A stretch of DNA of 8,896 nt, from positions 1-8,896 of the forward strand of contig DORE01000032.1 in assembly GCA_003514305.1 (NCBI GenBank). Direction: 5' to 3'. The notes beneath the pieces are model-generated. The model was given only the letters and a program-made list of their open reading frames with translations, did no database searches and was not told the origin of the DNA. The position numbers and the translations under genes were made by a program. Positions 1 to 4,986 of this stretch are shown piece after piece (position 1 is the stretch's first letter; each line of letters starts with the position of its first letter). Source of the stretch: Gammaproteobacteria bacterium (GTDB lineage Bacteria; Pseudomonadota; Gammaproteobacteria; Pseudomonadales; Pseudohongiellaceae).

Positions 1-143
1 AAAATAGGATCATCCAGCTGGCATTCCTGTGCCTTAGTCTCCTGCAGACAAACTATATCCGCGTTCGCATTAGCGAGCCAATCGAAAAAGCCCTTTCTCG
101 CTGCCGCTCGCACGCCATTGCAATTGAATGTGATTACTCTCAT
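1..143 (-). CDS. xthA: Exodeoxyribonuclease III (AP endonuclease), N-terminal part, cut by window edge
   Basis: Forty-seven codons read leftwards from an ATG at 143 and run off the window. The translation begins MRVITFNCNGVRAAARKGFF and later reads ADIVCLQETKAQ. This is the opening of the exonuclease III/AP endonuclease (EEP) fold. Asn7 in TFNCNG and Glu35 in LQETK match the conserved Asn and the metal-binding catalytic Glu of the family. The enzyme incises DNA at abasic sites and degrades 3' ends during base excision repair. The retained Glu argues against a Crc-type paralogue, which has lost catalytic residues (family knowledge). The start is chosen because family members begin at this point. 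No good Shine-Dalgarno precedes it, since the nearest purine run (GGAG) is about 17 nt away. The gene is divergent from the small peptide gene at 592, across a 448-nt spacer. Confidence 0.92.
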   Translation of the reverse strand, partial: MRVITFNCNGVRAAARKGFFDWLANANADIVCLQETKAQECQLDDPI

Positions 144-184
144 CAGTGCGCTGCAGCTTTCTCCAATCAGGCAACCCAGCCTCT

Positions 185-212
185 ATTTTAACTCCCGTTC
201 ACTCCCAAGCAA
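185..212 (-). promoter_or_regulatory. Candidate sigma70-type promoter for xthA
   Basis: On the minus strand, TTGCTT (207-212) lies 16 nt upstream of TAAAAT (185-190). The -10 matches consensus at 5 of 6 positions and the -35 at 3 of 6. Transcription would begin near 178 and give a leader of about 35 nt before the xthA ATG. The call rests only on consensus match and position. Confidence 0.4.
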
Positions 213-238
213 GCCGGAAACGTCCTTCAGAAGTTGTT

Positions 239-252
239 AGGAAATATTTCCT
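239..252. promoter_or_regulatory. Perfect 14-bp palindrome, possible operator
   Basis: AGGAAATATTTCCT is its own reverse complement with no mismatch. Its centre lies about 68 bp upstream of the predicted xthA transcription start, a distance compatible with an activator site. It is a protein-binding candidate rather than a terminator, because it has no spacer for a loop and no T tract. The binding protein is unknown. Confidence 0.35.
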
Positions 253-278
253 GGGAGGACTTGGGATTGCTGCAAAAT

Positions 279-295
279 AGTTACTTTAAGTAACT
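279..295. promoter_or_regulatory. 17-bp inverted repeat around GTTAC, possible operator
   Basis: The arms AGTTACTT (279-286) and AAGTAACT (288-295) are perfect inverted repeats around a single T at 287. The core word GTTAC/GTAAC recurs at 445-449, 500-504 and 522-526 in the same intergenic region, and GTTACTTTA occurs at both 280-288 and 500-508. This looks like an operator for a dimeric regulator. No known consensus was recognised. Confidence 0.35.
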
Positions 296-471
296 TTATT
301 TATCCTAAAAATGGAAATTTGTTGCGATATGTCAGAAAAAAGCTGCTTTATCTCGAACTTTCCCGTGTCATAAAAGCGCTATGAAAAATTAAGTAGCATT
401 TATAAATATCTGTTTATCATGATTTTTTAAAAATTAATTGTGGAGTAACCCAACACTTTCTGTATCAAGAT

Positions 472-498
472 AATAATGTGCAAATATTACACATTATT
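472..498. promoter_or_regulatory. 27-bp inverted repeat just upstream of the micropeptide promoter
   Basis: The arms AATAATGTG (472-480) and CACATTATT (490-498) are perfectly complementary and separated by nine AT-rich bases. The right arm ends two bases before the candidate -35 at 501. The dyad centre (485) is therefore about 51 bp upstream of the expected start of transcription, a plausible activator position. The TGTG-N9-CACA core differs from the CRP spacing (TGTGA-N6-TCACA), so no named regulator is assigned. Confidence 0.4.
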
Positions 499-500
499 TG

Positions 501-529
501 TTACTTTATGAGGCCTTATGTGTTACGAT
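501..529 (+). promoter_or_regulatory. Candidate extended -10 promoter for the small peptide gene
   Basis: TGTTACGAT (521-529) reads as an extended -10 (TG-n-TACGAT). A weak -35, TTACTT (501-506), sits 17 nt upstream. Transcription would begin near 536, immediately before a leader hairpin (537-561). A weak -35 behind a dyad at 472-498 is typical of an activator-dependent promoter, but that is inference from layout only. Confidence 0.35.
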
Positions 530-536
530 GCGCCCC

Positions 537-561
537 GCATTGCATGGGTAGCGTGCGATGC
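537..561 (+). promoter_or_regulatory. 5' leader stem-loop of the small peptide mRNA
   Basis: GCATTGCATG (537-546) pairs with CGTGCGATGC (552-561). The stem has ten base pairs, two of them G-U, and the loop is GGTAG. The predicted transcript would start almost at the foot of this stem, a layout known to protect some mRNAs from 5'-end decay. A competing smaller hairpin, ATGCG-CCC-CGCAT (528-540), shares the left arm. About 18 unpaired, A-rich bases separate the stem from the ribosome binding site at 580-586. Confidence 0.45.
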
Positions 562-591
562 AAACCCAATAAAATTTTGAAGGAGGAAATT

Positions 592-705
592 ATGAGTAGG
601 ATGCTTAAGGATGCACGATCTGTCGCAGAAGCAGCAGTAATAAGTTTGGCGATTGTGACTGCAGCGTTGGCCGTCCCAGCTGCAATTCTCTACGCCGCTG
701 TCTAA
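592..705 (+). CDS. Unrecognised 37-residue single-span membrane micropeptide
   Basis: The ATG at 592 follows AAGGAGG (580-586) with five bases between them, the strongest ribosome binding site in the window. This decides the start. An in-frame ATG at 478 would give 75 residues, but it has no such site and its extra part is mostly leader structure. The peptide starts MSRMLKDARSVAEAAV, with charged residues R3, K6, D7, R9 and E13. From about A14 to V37 it is an uncharged, Ala-rich helix containing Pro29 and Tyr34; 12 of the 37 residues are Ala. One transmembrane segment with the N-terminus in the cytoplasm is likely by the positive-inside rule. I do not recognise a family. A small membrane regulator, a respiratory-complex accessory subunit or a type I toxin-like peptide are all possible, and no sequence feature decides between them. 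The gene lies between divergent xthA and convergent moaB. It is followed closely by a second micro-ORF. Confidence 0.65.
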   Translation: MSRMLKDARSVAEAAVISLAIVTAALAVPAAILYAAV

Positions 706-729
706 AAAAGGCAACCCCAAGGAGGCGCC

Positions 730-765
730 ATGCGAGGCCTTACTAGTCAATGCAGCGACATCTGA
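730..765 (+). CDS. Putative 11-codon micro-ORF downstream of the micropeptide
   Basis: A second AAGGAGG (719-725) stands four bases before an ATG at 730. The reading frame is MRGLTSQCSDI, then TGA at 763-765. It begins 24 nt after the stop of the 37-residue gene, so the two would share a transcript. The function is unknown. It could be a real micropeptide, a leader peptide for something lost or further along, or a chance ATG near a purine run. The strength and spacing of the ribosome binding site are the only support. The TGA sits at the left edge of the hairpin at 764-808, so ribosomes finishing here would meet that structure. Confidence 0.3.
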   Translation: MRGLTSQCSDI

Positions 766-808
766 ACGCCGACTTGAGTCAACATGATTGAGCCGGCGTC
801 GGCAGTTC
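764..808. other. Bulged hairpin between the micro-ORF and moaB
   Basis: GAAC plus GCCGAC (764-773) pairs with GTCGGC plus GTTC (798-808), with a single bulged A at 804. Inside the loop TCAA (779-782) and TTGA (787-790) can pair again. Neither strand has a T tract after the stem, so it is not a canonical intrinsic terminator. It may still form the 3' boundary of one or both convergent transcripts. The rest of the non-coding stretch 766-965 shows no supported gene, only ACTAGTCAA repeated at 742-750 and 876-884. Confidence 0.4.
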
Positions 809-965
809 AACCAAAATAAGGGAAAACCTCGCAGATTGCCTGTCCCAGCCCCTATTCACAGCCCGGGGAATCTCAACTAGTCAACCACTTCGTCCTCCCA
901 GACAACCAGATACCGAGGCATCGGAATTAGCAGCAGCCCTCAGATCGGCTCTTACAACATTCTGC

Positions 966-1472
966 TCAATCAGTGATTAGCTTGTCTACGAAATTGCAGG
1001 GCCGGTGCGTACTGTCCAATTGGTATTGAATAATACTTTCCCATCCTGTTTGACAAGCCCCTGGGGATCCAGGTAGGCAGAATACAATCGTGCGGTTCGA
1101 TATACCCGCAAATACGCGAGACTGAATCGTCGAAGTGCCGATTTCGTCAAAAGACAAATGACGAAACAATTCGCCAAATCCTTCAATCTGCTTCTCCAGC
1201 AGGGGCTGAATAGCTTTCTGGGTATTATCTCTTTCGGTGAAACCTGTGCCGCCCGTCATAATAATCCCCTTCACTAATGGGTCCGCGATCAGGCACGAGA
1301 TCTCAGCACGCAATTGATAGATATCATCCTTCACGATTTGCTTGCTGTGAAGCACATGCCCCGCTTCTTCCAAGCAATCTATCAACAACCTACCTGAAGT
1401 ATCTGAAGCCTCAGTTCGCGTATCAGAGACAGTAACAACTGCAAGCGGAAGGGCTATTTTCGAATCATTCAC
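966..1472 (-). CDS. moaB: Molybdenum cofactor biosynthesis protein B (molybdopterin adenylyltransferase family)
   Basis: The 168 residues belong to the MoaB/Mog family, which adenylates molybdopterin before molybdate insertion. In some bacteria MoaB itself is inactive and Mog does this work. MTGGTGFTERDN (72-83) is the substrate-loop motif. FGELFRHLSFDEIGTSTIQS (99-118) and LPGSPGAC (133-140) with RPCNF near the end match the family throughout, and overall similarity to E. coli MoaB is plain. It starts at GTG 1472, one base after the moaA stop. The ribosome binding site GGAGGA is formed by the last two glycine codons of moaA (1477-1482). Length is normal for the family. It is the last gene of the leftward operon. 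No intrinsic terminator is visible after it. Confidence 0.95.
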   Translation of the reverse strand: MNDSKIALPLAVVTVSDTRTEASDTSGRLLIDCLEEAGHVLHSKQIVKDDIYQLRAEISCLIADPLVKGIIMTGGTGFTERDNTQKAIQPLLEKQIEGFGELFRHLSFDEIGTSTIQSRVFAGISNRTIVFCLPGSPGACQTGWESIIQYQLDSTHRPCNFVDKLITD

Positions 1473-1473
1473 G

Positions 1474-2481
1474 TTATCCTCCCGTCATATTCATAAGCCG
1501 TATCGGCTGCGCATGATCTCTGTTATAGAAATAGTGACGCTCAGGCTTGATATCCATGGAAGCCACCAAGGCGTTCTTTAAATCACCAATATCCTTCGAA
1601 ACATCGCGCAATATAGCTCTCAGATCAACCGAATGTTCATTGCCTAAGCAAAGCAGCAGCCTTCCCTCAACGGTAATACGAACACGATTGCAGTCTTCGC
1701 AAAAATTGTGAGTCACTGGCGAAATGAACCCGATGCGGCTACTAAAACCAGTGACTTGGGCATATCTGGAAGGACCAGCGGTGCGGGTTGAGCTGTCTAA
1801 TAGCTGATATTTTTTCTCTATTTGTGCGCGAACCCAAGCATTACTGCATGTCGTGTCCTCTCGTGCGTGATCTGAAGCTTCACCCAGAGGCATTTCCTCG
1901 ATGAATGCAATATCCAGGTTTCGATCTAACGCATAGTCTGTGAGTGCCAGCACTTCGTCTTCGTTGTAACCCTTCATCACAACCGAGTTAAGTCTGATGC
2001 GCTCAAAGCCATTAGCAATAGCCGAATCAATTCCGGCTAAAACTTTGTGGAGCTTGCCGACCCGAGAAATACGCTGAAACCGATCAGCTCTCAAGCTATC
2101 AATGCTGATGTTGATTCGGTTCACCCCAGCTTCCTTCAAACGCGCAGCATAGGTAGTCAGCTGAGACCCATTGGTGGTAAGCAAAAGCTCCTGCAAACCA
2201 GGAAGAGCGCCCAACTTCTCAACAAGAGTCATCACATTGGTCCGCACGAGTGGTTCGCCGCCGGTGAGGCGGATTTTTTTTACGCCCAGCTCGGTAAATG
2301 CTTTTGCAACCTGATAAAGCTCTTCCAGCGACAAGATCTCTTTACGGGGCATAAACGTCATTTCTTCGGTCATGCAATAAACACAGCGAAAGTCACATCG
2401 GTCTGTAACCGACAGACGGATGTAGTCTACATGACGTCCAAATCTGTCGACCAATTTTGCTGGAAAAATGCTCTCATTCAT
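1474..2481 (-). CDS. moaA: GTP 3',8-cyclase, radical SAM enzyme MoaA
   Basis: The enzyme converts GTP to 3',8-cyclo-7,8-dihydro-GTP, the first step of molybdenum cofactor synthesis (with MoaC), in the cytoplasm. The first [4Fe-4S] site is CDFRCVYC (C29, C33, C36). The SAM-binding GGEP motif is at 74-77. The second cluster site is C261, C264 and C278 (CX2CX13C). The chain ends in Gly-Gly (334-335), the C-terminal tail that reaches the active site in this family. At 335 residues it is full length. The ATG at 2481 puts about ten residues before the conserved GRHVDYIRLSVTDRC block, as expected. No Shine-Dalgarno precedes it. A TATAGT element (2489-2494) lies seven bases upstream, which may mean a leaderless transcript. 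moaC, moaD and moaE are not in the window. Confidence 0.97.
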   Translation of the reverse strand: MNESIFPAKLVDRFGRHVDYIRLSVTDRCDFRCVYCMTEEMTFMPRKEILSLEELYQVAKAFTELGVKKIRLTGGEPLVRTNVMTLVEKLGALPGLQELLLTTNGSQLTTYAARLKEAGVNRINISIDSLRADRFQRISRVGKLHKVLAGIDSAIANGFERIRLNSVVMKGYNEDEVLALTDYALDRNLDIAFIEEMPLGEASDHAREDTTCSNAWVRAQIEKKYQLLDSSTRTAGPSRYAQVTGFSSRIGFISPVTHNFCEDCNRVRITVEGRLLLCLGNEHSVDLRAILRDVSKDIGDLKNALVASMDIKPERHYFYNRDHAQPIRLMNMTGG

Positions 2482-2488
2482 AACAAGT

Positions 2489-2494
2489 ACTATA
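2489..2494 (-). promoter_or_regulatory. Possible -10 element for a leaderless moaA transcript
   Basis: Within the 60-nt gap between the exporter and moaA, the minus strand reads TATAGT followed by seven bases and the moaA ATG. A start site would fall at or next to the ATG. The -35 candidate 18 nt upstream (TTACGC) is poor, so this is weak evidence. The gap is too short to hold a molybdenum cofactor riboswitch. Confidence 0.22.
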
Positions 2495-2541
2495 CCGCAG
2501 ACAGGCGAAGCTGCGTAAGCCCAGAAAACAGTGAAAGTAAG

Positions 2542-3165
2542 TCACACATTGACCAGCATGATTTGCGCTGCCAGCAACAGCAAGATAGCGCCCATACCAC
2601 GCTCAAACCACACACCGAAATGAAGGATTAGTCGGCGTACTTGTGTGCTTCCTAACAAACGTGATAAGAGCGCAAACCAAACAAAAGTGGCTGCAGACAT
2701 GTAGAGTCCATAGTACAGCTGAACCCTCACCGGAGTCTCACTATTGATCACTCCGGCGAACAGCGCCAGAAAGAAAAGGGTTGCTTTAGGGTTCAGCCCA
2801 TTTGTCAGGAATCCTAAGCAGAAGGCCTGTGTAAATGCAAAGGATCGTGTATCAGCGCTCTCTTCTTCCAGCAACTGTCGACCTGAAACCTTTATTGTCT
2901 GAATACCCAAAAAAGCTAAGTAAGACGCCGCCATATATTTCATGGCGGTTAGCAGCGTGTCCGACTGCGATAACAAAATGGACATCCCTAGCAGACAGTA
3001 GCTGACATGAACGAGTACCCCCGCACCCACGCCAAGACTTGTCGAGATGCCAGCTCGGGGCCCACCTGTCACACTTTGCTTCATGACAACGGCAAAATCA
3101 GGACCGGGGGAAGCCACCGCTATAAGGTGCGCGATGGCTATGACAATAAACTCTGACCAGTACAT
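2542..3165 (-). CDS. RhtB/LysE-family amino-acid or metabolite exporter
   Basis: A 207-residue inner-membrane protein with the usual length and about six hydrophobic segments of the LysE/RhtB superfamily. The N-terminal signature ASPGPDFAVVMKQSVTGGPR (18-37) and the central block GFLTNGLNPKATLFFLAL (118-135) are diagnostic. These proteins export amino acids such as homoserine, threonine or lysine, or related compounds, using the proton gradient. The substrate cannot be read from sequence. It starts at ATG 3165, 24 nt after ccmI, with only a weak ribosome binding site. moaA follows after 60 nt. Its place between ccm and moa genes may be simple co-transcription. A role in exporting a thiol or cofactor precursor would be speculation. 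Confidence 0.9.
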   Translation of the reverse strand: MYWSEFIVIAIAHLIAVASPGPDFAVVMKQSVTGGPRAGISTSLGVGAGVLVHVSYCLLGMSILLSQSDTLLTAMKYMAASYLAFLGIQTIKVSGRQLLEEESADTRSFAFTQAFCLGFLTNGLNPKATLFFLALFAGVINSETPVRVQLYYGLYMSAATFVWFALLSRLLGSTQVRRLILHFGVWFERGMGAILLLLAAQIMLVNV

Positions 3166-3189
3166 CTCAGCAGATCAGTCTACCAAACG

Positions 3190-4461
3190 TCAGGGCAGAC
3201 GTTCAGATAGCTCTAATTCCAAAACCACCTCCGCATCAGAATCAAGCATTAGTGCTGCAGACTTAACTCTGTAATCGCCGGGCGCTGGCGTAGCCACCCC
3301 CCTGAAAGATGCCAGAGCGGTCACGTAAACCGACTCAGCTGAAGATAAGTTGTAAGGCCCGACGGCAGAGGTATTATCGAGTTGAAACGACGCCGGTAAC
3401 GCGCTGACCGTTGTGTCTACTGCAGCTAGTGGTGGCAACCCATCTTGCTCTGCATTACGAACGGCCAAGAAGACGCGGAGGTCCGGATTAAGATCAGCCT
3501 CTGGGGAAAGACTGAGCGCGACATTAATTTGCGGGCCGCTTCTGCCCCCGTTACGCTCAGCAAGGATGTCCTGTGCAGCTGCAATTCTGAACCTCAGCTC
3601 TTCGGCAAAGTCTCCGTTTGGATTGGCCTGAATCATTAACCGCCAATAATCGATAGCATCCGAATAATCTTCCCTTTGTTCTGCCTCCGCTGCCAATAAT
3701 TGCAATACCGACATCTCACTCGGATTAATTGCTCTGGCTTGATCTATCACGGCCTTAACCTGGGCGCCGAATTCAAACTCTGAATTAATGTACATGGCCA
3801 TCGCTATTCGACCGAGCACCAATGCCTTTTCAGGCGTTTCATCGAGTAGATCCGCAGCTTTCTGGTAGGCAATCTGTGCTTCCTCAAACAATCCCACTGC
3901 AGCAAAATTTTCAGCGAGGAAATAAAAAGCCCAAGGCATGTCAGGGTTCGCTTGCGCCAGCTCGCCAAGCGCTATGATCAGTTCGCGGGTTTCAGCGCTG
4001 TCCCCCTGGTTATCGACCGTCCGCTGAAACAAATCCATAACCTGCACATCATCAATGTAACCCCACTGGTTGTATAGGCCGTAAGCGAAAACAGGCAATG
4101 CCAACACAAAAACCAAGGGCAACAGATAAGTCGACGTATTCAGTGATCTAAGAGCCTCGTAGCTATTACTTCTTAAATTAGGACGAGCATTTGCGGAAGA
4201 TACGGCTTTCTCATTCAATTCGACATCAGCCAATAGGCCCATCTGCAGCTCAGACAGCAAGAGGTCAAACTGCTGTTGGTCCAGGCTACCGGCAGAGAAC
4301 TCGGCCTCGAGCTCGCCGCTGCGCTCTTGGAAGAGCGCAATGTTGGCCTGCTTACGCAGTTCATCTGAGTCAACCGGCTGGGTTCTTACGCGAAACCAAA
4401 TCGGGGCTAGAACAAACAGTACAGCCAGTAAAAAAAGTCCGACAGTGACTATCCAAAACAC
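3190..4461 (-). CDS. ccmI: Cytochrome c maturation protein CcmI (TPR apocytochrome chaperone)
   Basis: The 423-residue inner-membrane protein binds apocytochrome c and presents it to the CcmF/CcmH haem ligation complex. TM1 spans about 2-20. A charged, heptad-like cytoplasmic segment (about 30-85) follows, then TM2 at about 112-130. A periplasmic TPR array spans about 150-300 (for example WAFYFLAENFAAVGLFEEA at 177-195). A C-terminal beta-rich domain (about 311-418) matches the extra domain of Pseudomonas-type CcmI. E. coli instead carries TPR material on its CcmH. It starts with GTG at 4461, preceded by AAGGA seven bases away and 24 nt after the ccmH stop. No ATG fits better, since the family-like MFWIV... 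opening begins exactly here. The sequence evolves fast in this family, so the call rests on layout and context as well as similarity. Confidence 0.92.
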   Translation of the reverse strand: MFWIVTVGLFLLAVLFVLAPIWFRVRTQPVDSDELRKQANIALFQERSGELEAEFSAGSLDQQQFDLLLSELQMGLLADVELNEKAVSSANARPNLRSNSYEALRSLNTSTYLLPLVFVLALPVFAYGLYNQWGYIDDVQVMDLFQRTVDNQGDSAETRELIIALGELAQANPDMPWAFYFLAENFAAVGLFEEAQIAYQKAADLLDETPEKALVLGRIAMAMYINSEFEFGAQVKAVIDQARAINPSEMSVLQLLAAEAEQREDYSDAIDYWRLMIQANPNGDFAEELRFRIAAAQDILAERNGGRSGPQINVALSLSPEADLNPDLRVFLAVRNAEQDGLPPLAAVDTTVSALPASFQLDNTSAVGPYNLSSAESVYVTALASFRGVATPAPGDYRVKSAALMLDSDAEVVLELELSERLP

Positions 4462-4485
4462 GTTTAAATCCTTGAACCGAGACGT

Positions 4486-4986
4486 TTAGCCTTGAGCCTT
4501 CAATAGCGCCTGCAATTTCTCACGCTGCGCGTCATCCAATTCCGACGCCTTTCGTTCCTTCTGTTGTGCCCTACGTGAAATCACAAACGCAGCAGCCCCG
4601 CCAATTACTAAAAAAATAAGCGGTCCAAACCACAGAAACAAGGTCTCCATGCGCAAGCGCGGCTTGTAGAAAATGAAGTCACCGTAACGCTCAAACATAA
4701 ACTGCTCGATCTCTTCATTCGTCATGCCCTCCATGATCATGCGATGGATTTCTCGCCTCAGATCCTCCGCAACTCCGCCACTGGACCCCGTAAGGTTCGT
4801 GTTTTGACACATGGGACATCGCAATTCGTCAGACAACTGCCGGAATCTCTGTTGCTGCTCCTCAGTTTGGAATTCAAAGGTGTCGACCTGAGCATAAATC
4901 ACAGGCAAGGAAGCAGAACAGGCCAAAAAAAGAAAAGCCCAGCGAGCCGCAGTCGAAAGCGAAAAAGAAGCCACCGCAAGGGACAT
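4486..4986 (-). CDS. ccmH: Cytochrome c maturation protein CcmH (thiol oxidoreductase subunit)
   Basis: A 166-residue periplasm-facing, membrane-anchored protein. It has a signal sequence at about 13-32, then the redox motif LRCPMCQN (55-62, cysteines C57 and C60), the helical segment AEDLRREIHRMIMEGMTNEE (73-92) and RYGDFIFYKP (100-109). A C-terminal membrane anchor lies at about 115-136. CcmH accepts the apocytochrome CXXCH thiols or resolves the mixed disulfide with CcmG, and joins CcmF and CcmI in haem ligation. The family usually reads RCPKCQN followed by a D-S-N-A stretch. Here that stretch is replaced by TGSSGG (66-71), a local departure. The start overlaps the ccmG stop by one base (TGATG), and the ribosome binding site GGAAGA lies inside ccmG. 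It is the short form without TPRs, consistent with a separate ccmI. Confidence 0.94.
   Translation of the reverse strand: MSLAVASFSLSTAARWAFLFLACSASLPVIYAQVDTFEFQTEEQQQRFRQLSDELRCPMCQNTNLTGSSGGVAEDLRREIHRMIMEGMTNEEIEQFMFERYGDFIFYKPRLRMETLFLWFGPLIFLVIGGAAAFVISRRAQQKERKASELDDAQREKLQALLKAQG

Noticed and set aside
256..271. A sigma54-type promoter (GG-N10-GC with TTGCT)
   Set aside because: The -12 half fits, but the -24 half is poor, and it lies over 300 bp from the downstream gene.
478..591. A 38-codon N-terminal extension of the micropeptide from ATG 478
   Set aside because: That ATG lies inside the 472-498 inverted repeat and has no ribosome binding site. The strong site at 580-586 points to 592.
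592..705. A PqqA-like or other precursor peptide for a radical SAM maturase, given the nearby radical SAM gene
   Set aside because: The radical SAM gene is clearly moaA with both Fe-S sites and the GG tail. The peptide is a membrane helix without the PqqA Glu/Tyr motif.
763..808. A selenocysteine UGA followed by a SECIS-like hairpin in the micro-ORF
   Set aside because: The hairpin begins inside the TGA, its loop does not match a bacterial SECIS, and a second in-frame TGA follows at 775-777.
523..810. A 95-codon open frame on the minus strand
   Set aside because: It is antisense to the micropeptide and hairpin region, has a Cys/His/Ser-rich random composition and no recognisable domain or start signal.
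2482..2541. A molybdenum cofactor riboswitch upstream of moaA
   Set aside because: The gap is only 60 nt, too short for the known element, and no matching structure is seen.
2047..2631. A 194-codon open frame on the plus strand
   Set aside because: It overlaps moaA and the exporter in antisense. Both of those are certain, and this translation resembles no family.
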